NCBI GenBank assembly: GCA_031269415.1
Contig: JAISZF010000086.1
Location: 1 to 15,262, forward strand
From: Clostridiales bacterium
Lineage (GTDB): Bacteria > Bacillota > Clostridia > Lachnospirales > WQUN01
DNA length: 15,262 bases
Direction of reading: 5' to 3'
Shown one piece after another: positions 7,901 through 15,262 of the stretch (the first letter of the stretch is position 1; each line of letters begins with the position of its first letter). The notes beneath the pieces were generated by a model, which saw only the letters and a program-made list of their open reading frames with translations, ran no database searches and was not told the origin of the DNA. The translations under genes and the position numbers were made by a program.

Positions 7901-10900
7901 ATGTCCGGCGTTATACCGAAATCCCTTAGCAATTCCGCCACGGCCAGATCCACGACGCCCAGCAGAACCTGCGTGTTGCGCGTATCGGTCATAGCCGCTG
8001 TCTGCGCTTTCTTCGCCTCATCGGTAAAAACAGATTCGGGGAAGAGTATACGTTCATATTCGGGCAGTCCGTCCAGGAGCCGCCGCAGCTTCGGGAACAC
8101 CATAAAGAGATCGGCGGCCATGTTCACACGCTGGCTGCCCTGACCCGGGAATAGAAAGGCTACTTTGCCGGGAACGGGCTTCAGCGGATATATATTTTCA
8201 TTCTCGACGCCTTCAAGCGCCATTTTGATACGTGTTAAAAGCTCGTCCCGCGTCCCCGCGATAATGGCGCAGCGCACCGGCCGTCCGCGTCTGTTTGAGG
8301 CGAGGCTGTAGGCGATATCTCTTAATCTGAGCTTGTTGTTTATATTTAACATTTCAATAATCTTACCCATAAGGTCCGCGGCTTCATCTGCGGTTTCACC
8401 CGGGAAGATAAAGAGTTCCGACGGCCACGCTTTAAGGAGCGTTTCAGGTCTCTCGGCCTGATAATTCGCAATGAGGGCATGGAAATTTGAACCGCCGAAT
8501 CCGAACCCGCTAAGGGCGGCGACGCGGCGTTCGGCGTGCCAATATCCGGCTTTCTCGGTACGAAAAGCAAACGGGCTTGACTTCGAGTAGACCTCGTTCG
8601 GTTTCTTCAGATGCAGCGTGGGCGGGAATATACCGTGCCGGACGCAATGAACCATTTTAATAAGCCCGGCGACCCCGGCGGCGCATTTCGTATGACCGAT
8701 CTGAGATTTAAGCGAGCTGAGGGCAATCGATCCGGGACGCGCGCCATCCTCCAAAAACACGTCGGTGAGCGCGAGCAGTTCAATCCTGTCCCCAACCGCT
8801 GTACCGGTACCGTGCGATTCAACCAATCCAACTTCGGAAGGCCCTATGCCCGCCGTTTCGTAAGCCTGCTCCATAGCGCGGATCTGTCCGCGCTTGCTGG
8901 GCGCGGTCAAGCCGAGATTCTTTCCGTCGCTGCTGCCGCCCGTGCCTTTGACGACCGCGTATATCTTATTCCCGTCACGTTCGGCATCTTCCAGCCTCTT
9001 CAGGATAACCGCGCCTACGCCTTCCCCGAGGGCTATGCCGTCGGCGTCCACGTCGAAAGTAGCGCAGCGGCCCTTTTTGGATAGGGCGAACGTGCTGGAG
9101 AACATCAGAAATTCGTTAAGACCGCTGTGGAAATCCGTGCCGCCCAGGATAACCATATCGGATCTCCGATCGTTCAATTCAGCCACAGCTAAATCCAAGG
9201 CCGCGAGCGAGGCGGAGCAGGCCGCGTCAACGACGTAATTGCGCCCGCCGGTATTGAGCCTGTTAGAGATACGACCCGCGATAACGTTGCCCAGTACGCC
9301 TGGGAAGGAATCCTCCGTCAGACGCGGGAGAACCTCTTCAGCTTCCTTCGGCAGTTCTCCAAGCAATCTTATCAAACCGCTCCGTGAGCCGTAGGCCGCC
9401 AGAAGCTCTCCGCCGCCCTGCGCCCCGAAGATCACCGCCGTGTCGTCCATATCCACCTGTGACAGATCCGTGAAACCCGCGTCCTCCAACGCGCGTTTCG
9501 TCACGAGAAGGCTTAGCAACTGAGCCGGTTCAATCGCCGCCAGAGATTGCGGCGTAATACCGAATTCTAAAGCGTTAAAATCGGTTTTATCCAGAAAGCC
9601 TCCCCACTTGGATACCGCGTGATCCGTGTCTTTCGTGTCCGGGTCGTAGAAGAGTTCGACGGGCCAGCGTTCCTTGGGAACCTCCGAGATACAGTCGTAT
9701 CCGAAAACAATATTACGCCAGAATTCATCCAGGTCCGCGGCTTTCGGATATATTCCGCACATGCCGATAACCGCGATGTCTACCGGAGACGTCCGCTCGG
9801 ACCGTGTCTCAGGCACGGTAATATCAGACAGCAAACGCAGACTGCCGGAAGAGAGATCTTCGTGTAATTCAGCGATAGCGGATGTTTTTTTCGTAAGCTC
9901 GGTAACCGTCCCCGTCATGTACAGCCCTTTCTCCAACCGCTCTTCTTCAGGCAGGGGGATAAGCTGTCCGTCGGTACGTTCAATACCCTTTGAGGCTATA
10001 CGGAGTCGACCGAGATTCAAGTTTTCCAGTTTCTGAAGTATTTCTCCGGTTTCCAGCCCTTCACTTTCCATTCGCGCTTTTTCCGCGTTGAAAAACTCGG
10101 TATAGGACGTCGGGACGCAGCGCGTTTCCTGCCCCGAGGCTGATTTCAACAGTACCGTATGATCGCTTTCAATAAGCAGCTTTTGATATGTTTCCGAAAT
10201 CGCGCCGAGCTTCACCGCTTCTTCCGTATACAGATAGGCGGTTCCGCACTGAATGCCGATTTTCACGCCGCGAGCCGAGACAGGGCCGGTCATGACGCGA
10301 ACAAACGCCGCGGAAAGCGAGTCATGTACGCCGCCCGCGAAAAAGACCCTGAATTCGTACAAACTGACTATATTCAATATCTTATAGATCTGTTTTTCCC
10401 AGAGTACGGTCGAGAACAGCGGACCGACATGCCCCCCGCTTTCCCTGCCCTCAAAAATAAACGAGCGAGCGCCGTCTTTCATATGCATATCCATAGTACC
10501 CGGCGTCGGCGCGTGTAACAGCACCTGGATACCCGCGCTCTCGAATGCCTTCCCCTGCCCCGGACGGGCGCCCGCGATAAGCACGAACGGCGGCTTGGTT
10601 TCCAGAATCAGCTTGGTCTGTTCCTCCACTGTTTTCGGATATGTAAAGCCCAAAATGCCGACTCCCCAAGGCTTATCTTGCATAGCTTCCGCCGCGCGGC
10701 TGAGAGAATCCGCCGCTTCCTGACCGGTCATCATGCCCATCGCCAAAAACGGCAGCGCGCCGGCGTCCGCGACTCCGCGAAGGAATTCCGGCGTATCGCT
10801 TATACGGGCCATGGGTCCCTGCGTGATGGGATAGCGCGTTCCCAGGCTTTCAGCGGTTTCGCCTCCGGACGCCAGAGCGTCGCTGATCCGGGCCTGCTTT

Positions 10901-11727
10901 AAATGTCCGGAAGCGGCGCGCTTTATCGCGCGGACAAGAGCTTTCAATCTTTTATACTGTTCCGCGAGATCAACGGACAATACAATATCCTGCCCCAGAG
11001 GAAGGACATCGCTCTCTTCGGCTCCGATCAACGTGAACAGCTCATTCAGCTCTGAAATACCGCCGGATTCATTTGAACCCGGAAAAACATAATAATTATA
11101 CCCCGCGCAAGCTCGGATTTCACTTCCGGACAATTTACCCAGAACGGTTTTGCGCGCCTGCGGCAGACCGCATTCCGGAAACAGCGCGATCTGCGAGTCC
11201 AGTACCACGCCCGCCGCGCCGAGGGCAATATACGCCGCCGCGCTGTGTACGCCTGCGCCGCCCTGCACAAAAAGCTCGGCCTCCGCGTTTACGCCCGCTT
11301 TTATCAGTTTCTGAAAAAGAATGAAGGATGAATCAGCGCCGCAAAGGCCCGCGCCTTCGCATCCCTTTAGAATCAGTGTTTTCGCTCCGGCGGCCAAAGC
11401 CTTCAGCGCGTCGCTTACAGTCAGTATCTGCCAGACAATCTCCGCGTTTGTTGTTTCAGGCGGCTTCATACCCCATGGCAGGATTATTTTGCTCACTTGG
11501 CTTGGAAGCGATATATTTCGCGTATTTTCATCCGCAAGGCACACGCCGAACGCGTCATGCCGCTTGGATGCCTCGTTCAATGCCGCGGTCGCCGCGTCGC
11601 TGTTACGCCCGAGATGCAGAACCGGAAACGCCCCGGCTTTCGCGGCGGCGGCGGCAATTTTAACGTCAGGTCTTTCAAAGGGGGTTACAATCCAAACCCG
11701 CGTATCATTTATATAGTCTCTTTTCAT
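4951..11727 (-). CDS. PUFA/iterative-PKS-type synthase: NPD-NPD(ER) - KS - AT - ACP - KR
   Basis: 2258-residue megaenzyme. Residues 1-240 and about 300-550 are two nitronate-monooxygenase/PfaD-like flavin TIM-barrel segments. The second holds the full GRESGGHVG motif (His433); the first has the altered CEGAGLCG (Glu124). Ketosynthase at about 655-1085: Cys837 (DAACSAS), His972 (ESHGTGT), His1012 (SQIGHTK). Acyltransferase at about 1185-1490: Ser1281 in GHSYGE, His1385 in CAFHS, typical of malonyl selectivity. One ACP at about 1645-1730 with Ser1693 in LSIDSIKKMD, like PUFA-synthase ACPs. A non-catalytic KR half (about 1770-1970) precedes an active KR (about 1975-2215): VLGGAQGIT cofactor loop, Ser2152, Tyr2165, Asn2169. 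There is no dehydratase; that is in the next gene. The start ATG overlaps the bioY stop (ATGA) and has AAAGGA 7 bases upstream. Expected role: iterative malonyl-CoA extension to a reduced or partly reduced chain. The product is unknown. Confidence 0.93.
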   Translation of the reverse strand: MKRDYINDTRVWIVTPFERPDVKIAAAAAKAGAFPVLHLGRNSDAATAALNEASKRHDAFGVCLADENTRNISLPSQVSKIILPWGMKPPETTNAEIVWQILTVSDALKALAAGAKTLILKGCEGAGLCGADSSFILFQKLIKAGVNAEAELFVQGGAGVHSAAAYIALGAAGVVLDSQIALFPECGLPQARKTVLGKLSGSEIRACAGYNYYVFPGSNESGGISELNELFTLIGAEESDVLPLGQDIVLSVDLAEQYKRLKALVRAIKRAASGHLKQARISDALASGGETAESLGTRYPITQGPMARISDTPEFLRGVADAGALPFLAMGMMTGQEAADSLSRAAEAMQDKPWGVGILGFTYPKTVEEQTKLILETKPPFVLIAGARPGQGKAFESAGIQVLLHAPTPGTMDMHMKDGARSFIFEGRESGGHVGPLFSTVLWEKQIYKILNIVSLYEFRVFFAGGVHDSLSAAFVRVMTGPVSARGVKIGIQCGTAYLYTEEAVKLGAISETYQKLLIESDHTVLLKSASGQETRCVPTSYTEFFNAEKARMESEGLETGEILQKLENLNLGRLRIASKGIERTDGQLIPLPEEERLEKGLYMTGTVTELTKKTSAIAELHEDLSSGSLRLLSDITVPETRSERTSPVDIAVIGMCGIYPKAADLDEFWRNIVFGYDCISEVPKERWPVELFYDPDTKDTDHAVSKWGGFLDKTDFNALEFGITPQSLAAIEPAQLLSLLVTKRALEDAGFTDLSQVDMDDTAVIFGAQGGGELLAAYGSRSGLIRLLGELPKEAEEVLPRLTEDSFPGVLGNVIAGRISNRLNTGGRNYVVDAACSASLAALDLAVAELNDRRSDMVILGGTDFHSGLNEFLMFSSTFALSKKGRCATFDVDADGIALGEGVGAVILKRLEDAERDGNKIYAVVKGTGGSSDGKNLGLTAPSKRGQIRAMEQAYETAGIGPSEVGLVESHGTGTAVGDRIELLALTDVFLEDGARPGSIALSSLKSQIGHTKCAAGVAGLIKMVHCVRHGIFPPTLHLKKPNEVYSKSSPFAFRTEKAGYWHAERRVAALSGFGFGGSNFHALIANYQAERPETLLKAWPSELFIFPGETADEAADLMGKIIEMLNINNKLRLRDIAYSLASNRRGRPVRCAIIAGTRDELLTRIKMALEGVENENIYPLKPVPGKVAFLFPGQGSQRVNMAADLFMVFPKLRRLLDGLPEYERILFPESVFTDEAKKAQTAAMTDTRNTQVLLGVVDLAVAELLRDFGITPDMAAGHSYGELPALCFSGAFDANELPGLSHVRAEAILSAVGEDPGRMAAVFTDAETLEKLLDGETNVWAVNFNAPRQTVVAGTSAGIDAFLEKAEAVGVSASVMNVACAFHSPLVKGADTDFAAALREVGFKAPEFPVWSNTDAGIYTSSADEIKEHLAEHLIKPVRFAEEIIKMSEAGAAVFVEAGPGGALMKLASDILKGKEIATIQTERGGTEGLTFFLHGLAKYISTGRMFNIEKLFEGREAVMLNVEEPIANKKNGIIWNIDGRAATPENGELPSHAWKPVEGVLSLNELKKSFPDISMERIMMSYLDNMNAMIQDQRDVVLGYLGAPETAFGTGGARRRFELPEMFENETPMDMIVEDALPEQAEARELPDILSLTTDELLSIILETVSEKTGYPLEMLDPEMDFEADLSIDSIKKMDIVAGLSEKVKMPEIDAEGMDMMLFEKMISIKKFKDLTEWIEQLAQAAADGTLTAEPAAEFTGAKIVADLSDIKPEKPETGVVRLALSDTARPIEEKDLNSVKGKTFAVTNDGDGLAWQAADSLRNAGADAYIIEDAEDACLTDCDGLILINSSRGTNRYNIFDLFKMLKQADMEKLQRVLVLDDAAAAALEAGNISDPPDGYSGFLKTLIHEYPEKFFRSAAFETIFDPETFAGIVMDELTTTDLIPEIYYRSGERFWTLPKIDTVETGSDEEQRQALDENSVVVVLGGAQGITPHVVARMAKEIPCRYILMGRSSVESEQYPAFGAIDEIRRYLIEQEGMKQPREIEAKAKRIFKSGRIAASVAMIEQAGGKAEYIQADVTDAETFTAALSDIKRRYGAIDGVIHAAGILEDKLFRNKDAESFARVYHTKTLPMKTILSELLPDLKLLVLFSSISAAFGNGGQCDYAAGNSVLNITARILKQQNPGLKVVAVNWGPWRGAGMIDSALEAEFRKKGIMFIDLETGSEFLVRELKYRDESTVLAIASDEETAADLLERVFS

Positions 11728-12323
11728 GCGGTTTTCCTTTCACCAGTTGTTTTAGCGTACAGCATTTTTAATCTCTTTGATAAAACTATCGCGCATACTA
11801 TCTTTACGGCATCGCCAATTAAAAACGGAATCACGCACATATACAGCGCGTCCGTAATATGAACGCCAGCGGATATGACAAACCATGCCGTGCCCAAGGC
11901 GTAGCAGACGAAAAGCCCCGCTGCCATTGACAAACCCGTAATGACGGCATGACAGCTTCCTTTACCGGGCAGCCCGGAGATAAAGGCGGCCGCTATATAG
12001 CCGACAATGTACCCTCCGGTCGGTCCGATTATCGCTCCCGCGCCGCCATGGAAGTTAGCGAACACCGGAAGCCCTACGCAACCCAGCAATACATAAACAA
12101 TTTGGCTCAGAGCGCCTTTCTTGCTTCCTAGAATACACCCCGCCATAAATACGGAAAGCAGACCGCAGTTTATCGGAATGGGCGTGAATGGCAGCGGTAT
12201 GGAAATTTGCGAGCAAACAGCGGTGAAGGAGGCAAAAAAAGCGGTCTCTGCGAGGTCACGGACTCTTCCTCCGCTGCCGGGCGCTGTTACGGATACTGAT
12301 ATCTCCTTCATATATTTTTTCAA
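11724..12323 (-). CDS. bioY: Biotin transporter substrate-binding subunit BioY
   Basis: 199-residue hydrophobic protein with about six membrane segments. It shows the BioY hallmarks: AFFASFTAVCSQISIPLPFTPIP near residues 27-50 (residues seen in two parts), and GPTGGYIVGYIAAAFISG in the middle. BioY is the S component of the biotin ECF transporter and binds biotin in the membrane. No BioM/BioN-type energising subunits are in this window, so it would use shared ECF units elsewhere or work alone. The longest frame starts at a TTG (12323) overlapping birA by about 68 bases. An ATG four codons later (12311) is equally plausible; neither has a well-spaced ribosome binding site, and coupling to birA translation is likely. 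Its last four bases overlap the PKS start. Its position inside the operon ties biotin uptake to demand from the carboxylase. Confidence 0.92.
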   Translation of the reverse strand: MKKYMKEISVSVTAPGSGGRVRDLAETAFFASFTAVCSQISIPLPFTPIPINCGLLSVFMAGCILGSKKGALSQIVYVLLGCVGLPVFANFHGGAGAIIGPTGGYIVGYIAAAFISGLPGKGSCHAVITGLSMAAGLFVCYALGTAWFVISAGVHITDALYMCVIPFLIGDAVKIVCAIVLSKRLKMLYAKTTGERKTA

Positions 12324-13080
12324 CCACTCCGTCCGTCTTTTCTATTAAAAGCCCGCCGTCTTCAGTAACATCCAGCGCTTTCGCGAGTATCTCACCTCGG
12401 CGCGAAATAACGATAATCTCATTCCCTAACGTTGTTAATCTCTTTTTGTATTCCGACAAATATTGCTCTTTTGTGAAAGAAGCGCGGATATTGTCCAACT
12501 CCCGAACCAATCCCGCAATGAATTCGTTCCTGCTCAGGTTGTTCGCGTATTGTTTCAGCGTACTGGCGGTCAGCCTGATTTCCTCCGGAAGCGACTCGAG
12601 TTCCGTTGAAAGATTTACGCCTATCCCGATGATTATACCGCTGATATCGGTTCCCATCAGGGTTTCGGAGAGAATTCCGCATACCTTACCGCCGTTTAAC
12701 AATATATCGTTAGGCCACTTAACGGACGGCCGAACGCCGAGGAGTCTCTCCATGACGGCGCACGCCGCGATACATGGCGCAAACGAGAGAAATTGCCGTA
12801 TATACGGAATCTGCTCCTCCGCGAATATGAAGCTGGCATAAATACCGCCTTCAGGCGAAGAAAAAGTACGCCCGTTTCTGCCGCGACCGGATGATTGCGT
12901 ATTTGCCACAATTACGGAACCGGGCGCACCGCCCGAGCGTACCATCTCTTTAGCCGCGTCGTTTGTCGATGAAACACTGTCATGGATATAAAAATGAAAC
13001 TTGTTGTATGTTTTTCCTAAAAACCGCAAGATTCCTTCTTCTAAAATCGCGTCATGCGTATCTCTTAACATAGCCCTCAT
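12256..13080 (-). CDS. birA: Biotin--[acetyl-CoA-carboxylase] ligase, class I (no DNA-binding domain)
   Basis: 274 residues. It activates biotin as biotinyl-AMP and transfers it to the lysine of the carrier protein. Seen in the sequence: SSTNDAAKE, the biotinyl-AMP loop GRGRNGRTFSSPEGG at about 65-79, KWPNDILLNGGKVCGIL from Lys121, and the small C-terminal beta domain ending near GDISIRN. The N-terminus has only about 30 residues before the catalytic domain, so the winged-helix repressor domain of E. coli-type BirA is absent and it should not regulate biotin genes by itself. It overlaps accC by 29 bases from the first ATG, or 20 bases if ATG 13071 (preceded by GAGGG, close-spaced) is used. 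Most likely it biotinylates the AccB encoded two genes upstream. Confidence 0.93.
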   Translation of the reverse strand: MRAMLRDTHDAILEEGILRFLGKTYNKFHFYIHDSVSSTNDAAKEMVRSGGAPGSVIVANTQSSGRGRNGRTFSSPEGGIYASFIFAEEQIPYIRQFLSFAPCIAACAVMERLLGVRPSVKWPNDILLNGGKVCGILSETLMGTDISGIIIGIGVNLSTELESLPEEIRLTASTLKQYANNLSRNEFIAGLVRELDNIRASFTKEQYLSEYKKRLTTLGNEIIVISRRGEILAKALDVTEDGGLLIEKTDGVVEKIYEGDISIRNSARQRRKSP

Positions 13081-14359
13081 TTTCTAATATATTTGTATAA
13101 TATTCACCGCTTAAGAAGCGGTCATTGTTCAATAGGTTTTTATGCATCTCAATATTTGTTTTAATTCCGTTTATATGTAAGTCGTTTAAATATCCGCTCA
13201 TTTTCTTGATAGCGTCTCTTCTTGTCTGCCCGTGTGAAATCAGTTTTCCAAGCAGCGAGTCATAATACGGCCATACGGTAAGTCCGCTGGCTATAGCGTG
13301 GTCAAACCTTACCTCGCTGTTGTTAAGACACCAGTTGTCAATTCGACCGCAGCTCTGAGCGTTGATCCTGCATTCCAGCGCGTGGCCGGAAAACCTTATT
13401 TCATCTTGCGTGAAGGGGATTTTTTCCCCCGCCGAGATCTTTATTTGCCACTCCACAAGATTGATGCCCGTAATCATCTCCGTAATGCCGTGTTCGACCT
13501 GAATGCGTGCGTTCATCTCCATAAAATAATAATTCTCGGCTTTATCGACCAAAAATTCTATGGTTCCTACCCCAACATAGTTTAACGCCCTCGCCAACTT
13601 CAGGCTGTCCGCGTACAGACGTTTCAGAAGGCCGGCACTCAAACTCTGCGCGGGGCATTCCTCCAGTACTTTCTTGTTGCGTAACTGAATCGAGCATTCC
13701 CTGTTGCCGATTGTTAAGATATTGCCATATTTGTCGGCTATAATTTGTACTTCGATATGCCTGGCCGTTCGGACAAATTTTTCAATGAACAGCTTGCCGC
13801 ATTTTAACGGCTGCAATAACTCCAGAGTTTTCCTAAGCTCACCGGAGCTGAATACAGGCTTTATACCCGCGCCGCCACCGCCGTTACTCGTTTTAATCAT
13901 TACAGGGTAGCCTATTTCATCCGCGCGTGAAAGCGCGTCGTCTATATCCTCGGCAAAATATCCTTTAAGAACGGGTATCTCTTGTGAAACTGCAATCCGT
14001 TTCGTGGCCATTTTGTTCGCCGCCTGCGCTAGGGTATCGCTCGCCGGCCCGACAAACGAAACGCCCCGCTGTTCGCATGATTTCGCGAATTCCGTGTTTT
14101 CGGACAAAAAACCGTAACCGGGGTGAATCACGTCGGATTTGGTAATAAGCGCGGCGTTTATAATTGCCCGCGCGTTCATGTAACTGTCTTTTACGGCGGC
14201 CGCCCCGATACAGTATCCCTTATCCGCAATCCGCATATGCGGCGCGTTGCGTTCCGTATCGGAACAAGCCGCGACGGTCTTTATTCCCAGCTTCCTGCAT
14301 TCGTTGATTACCCGAACCGCGATCTCACCGCGGTTCGCGATAAACATTTTAGTGTACAT
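13052..14359 (-). CDS. accC: Biotin carboxylase subunit of acetyl-CoA carboxylase (divergent)
   Basis: 435 residues, slightly short for AccC (about 450). ATP-grasp enzyme that carboxylates the biotin on AccB with bicarbonate. Visible: FIANRGEIAVRVI at the N-terminus, HPGYGFLSEN, Lys156 before a glycine-rich loop, CSIQLRNKKVLEECPAQS, EMNARIQVEH (Glu281, Asn283, Arg285) and ECRIN with Arg331. Numbered against E. coli from memory, these match its catalytic Glu288/Asn290/Arg292/Arg338. Unusual points: the loop reads GGGGAGI where GGGGRGM is normal (Ala164 for Arg), ERDCS is NRECS, HPVTE is HGITE, and about seven residues are missing in the segment after Arg331 that usually carries F-x-PSPG. Start at 14359 with GAGG 6 bases upstream; it overlaps accB by 11 bases. 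Probably a specialised paralogue serving the lipid synthase, though it could be the only copy. Confidence 0.93.
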   Translation of the reverse strand: MYTKMFIANRGEIAVRVINECRKLGIKTVAACSDTERNAPHMRIADKGYCIGAAAVKDSYMNARAIINAALITKSDVIHPGYGFLSENTEFAKSCEQRGVSFVGPASDTLAQAANKMATKRIAVSQEIPVLKGYFAEDIDDALSRADEIGYPVMIKTSNGGGGAGIKPVFSSGELRKTLELLQPLKCGKLFIEKFVRTARHIEVQIIADKYGNILTIGNRECSIQLRNKKVLEECPAQSLSAGLLKRLYADSLKLARALNYVGVGTIEFLVDKAENYYFMEMNARIQVEHGITEMITGINLVEWQIKISAGEKIPFTQDEIRFSGHALECRINAQSCGRIDNWCLNNSEVRFDHAIASGLTVWPYYDSLLGKLISHGQTRRDAIKKMSGYLNDLHINGIKTNIEMHKNLLNNDRFLSGEYYTNILENEGYVKRYA

Positions 14360-14765
14360 CCGCCGCCTCGATTCTTTTTACCTTAAACAGGTCTTGACCA
14401 TATTCGATAATTTGGCCGTTTTCAAAGCAGACTTCCAGAATCTCGTAATCACAATCAGCGATGACCTCATTCATGACTTTCATCGCTTCGATTATGCATA
14501 AGACATCGCCTTTTTTGATCCTGTCCCCGGGGGTTACGAAGGGTTCCGCGTCCTCGGATGACGCTAGGTACCCGACGCCCATAATAGGCGCGGGAATTTT
14601 AACAGATTGTTCAGCCGGCAGAATTTCGCGTTCCGGAATTTCCGTTTCTTTCAGAGGAAAAAGTTCAATCTTTATTTCCCCGTCGCTGTTTTTAATCTCC
14701 AATACCTTAATGCCGTTGGCGCGCATCGTCTGGGATAACGCTCTGATTTTTTCTGTAAGCTCCAT
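14349..14765 (-). CDS. accB: Biotin carboxyl carrier protein of acetyl-CoA carboxylase
   Basis: 138 residues, near the usual BCCP size. It carries biotin between the carboxylase and carboxyltransferase. The N-terminal 45 residues are the helical region typical of AccB (ELTEKIRALSQTMRANGIKVLEI), then a short linker, then the biotinyl domain: IPAPIMGVGYLASSEDAEPF, GDRIKKGDVLCIIEAMKVMNE with target Lys96, and a closing strand at NGQIIEYGQDLFKVKRI. The linker is short and not rich in Ala/Pro. AGGAAGG lies 8 bases before the ATG. It follows accA by 24 bases and overlaps accC by 11. Confidence 0.95.
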   Translation of the reverse strand: MELTEKIRALSQTMRANGIKVLEIKNSDGEIKIELFPLKETEIPEREILPAEQSVKIPAPIMGVGYLASSEDAEPFVTPGDRIKKGDVLCIIEAMKVMNEVIADCDYEILEVCFENGQIIEYGQDLFKVKRIEAADVH

Positions 14766-14789
14766 AATGACAGCCTTCCTGTTGGAATC

Positions 14790-15262
14790 TCAGCGTGGCC
14801 GTACTTGCCGGAATTTCCTGAATCTCATTCTTTGCGCGTCATGGCCGCTGACATGACTATATTTTTCTACCAGCACGCTCAAAACATTCTTAATTTTTTC
14901 GCAAGTCAAAATCACATCCGTATGCGCCCCGCCCTCCGGTTCATTTATAATAATATCGGCAAACCCCAATTCATAAATGTCCTGAGCCGTCATCCTCATC
15001 ATTTCGGCCGCCTCAAGATAACGCTTGGAGTCTTTCCAGAGTATCTCAGCGCATCCCTTGGGCGAAATAACACTTAACATCGCGTTGTCAAGCATAATAA
15101 TCTCATTTGCCACCGCCAGAGCCAGAGCGCCGCCGCTGCCGCCGTTACCTGTAAGGACGCTGAAGATCGGTACCTTCAGCGTCATCATCTCCATCAGGTT
15201 ATTGGCGATAGCCGCGCTCTGGCCTCTTTCCTCCGCGTCAACACCGGGATATGCTCCCAACG
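14790..15262 (-). CDS. accA: Acetyl-CoA carboxylase carboxyltransferase subunit alpha, C-terminal part (cut by right edge)
   Basis: About 157 codons up to the stop. The visible part starts inside the conserved GAYPGVDAEERGQSAAIANN region and runs through VLTGNGGSGGALALAVANEI, SVISPKGCAEILWKD and a C-terminal end MRFRKFRQVRPR equivalent to the usual AccA tail. AccA with AccD transfers the carboxyl group from biotin to acetyl-CoA, giving malonyl-CoA. The 5' end, and any accD upstream or fused, lies outside the window; the first complete codon, TTG, is probably internal rather than a start. It reads in the same direction as accB with a 24-base gap. Confidence 0.94.
   Translation of the reverse strand, partial: LGAYPGVDAEERGQSAAIANNLMEMMTLKVPIFSVLTGNGGSGGALALAVANEIIMLDNAMLSVISPKGCAEILWKDSKRYLEAAEMMRMTAQDIYELGFADIIINEPEGGAHTDVILTCEKIKNVLSVLVEKYSHVSGHDAQRMRFRKFRQVRPR

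Overview
The window is one tightly packed gene block, read entirely on the minus strand, so transcription runs from the right edge to the left. In that order it holds: acetyl-CoA carboxylase carboxyltransferase alpha (accA, cut by the right edge), biotin carboxyl carrier protein (accB), biotin carboxylase (accC), biotin ligase (birA), the biotin transporter subunit bioY, a 2258-residue and a 1302-residue iterative polyketide / polyunsaturated-fatty-acid-type synthase, a decayed cobalamin-binding radical SAM gene, and a second cobalamin-binding radical SAM gene cut by the left edge. Neighbours overlap or sit within about 25 bases of each other (overlaps of 11, 29, about 68 and 4 bases; gaps of 24, 2 and 21 bases). 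No promoter or terminator is visible between them, so this looks like an internal piece of one operon. No intergenic stretch reaches 300 bases, and I see no tRNA, rRNA, CRISPR array or insertion sequence.

The two megaenzymes form a split secondary-lipid synthase. The first (4951-11727) reads: two nitronate-monooxygenase/PfaD-like flavin enoyl-reductase halves, ketosynthase, acyltransferase, one ACP, pseudo-KR/KR. The second (1040-4948) reads: ketosynthase, shrunken acyltransferase relic, double-hotdog dehydratase, Sfp-type phosphopantetheinyl transferase, then a short repetitive tail. Together they have one full set of extension, ketoreduction, dehydration and enoyl-reduction activities plus their own ACP-activating enzyme, like PUFA (Pfa) synthases and enediyne-type iterative PKSs. 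The upstream genes would make malonyl-CoA (Acc subunits), attach biotin to the carrier (BirA) and import biotin (BioY). The locus thus appears to carry its own extender-unit supply. The downstream radical SAM gene is a candidate tailoring enzyme for the lipid or polyketide. The product cannot be read from the sequence.

The host is a bacterium of moderate GC content by eye. A cobalamin-dependent radical SAM enzyme and a compact accB-accC-birA-bioY set would suit an anaerobe, possibly a Firmicute of the Clostridia/Negativicutes type, but a deltaproteobacterial or other anaerobic lineage is not excluded. This placement is a low-confidence inference.
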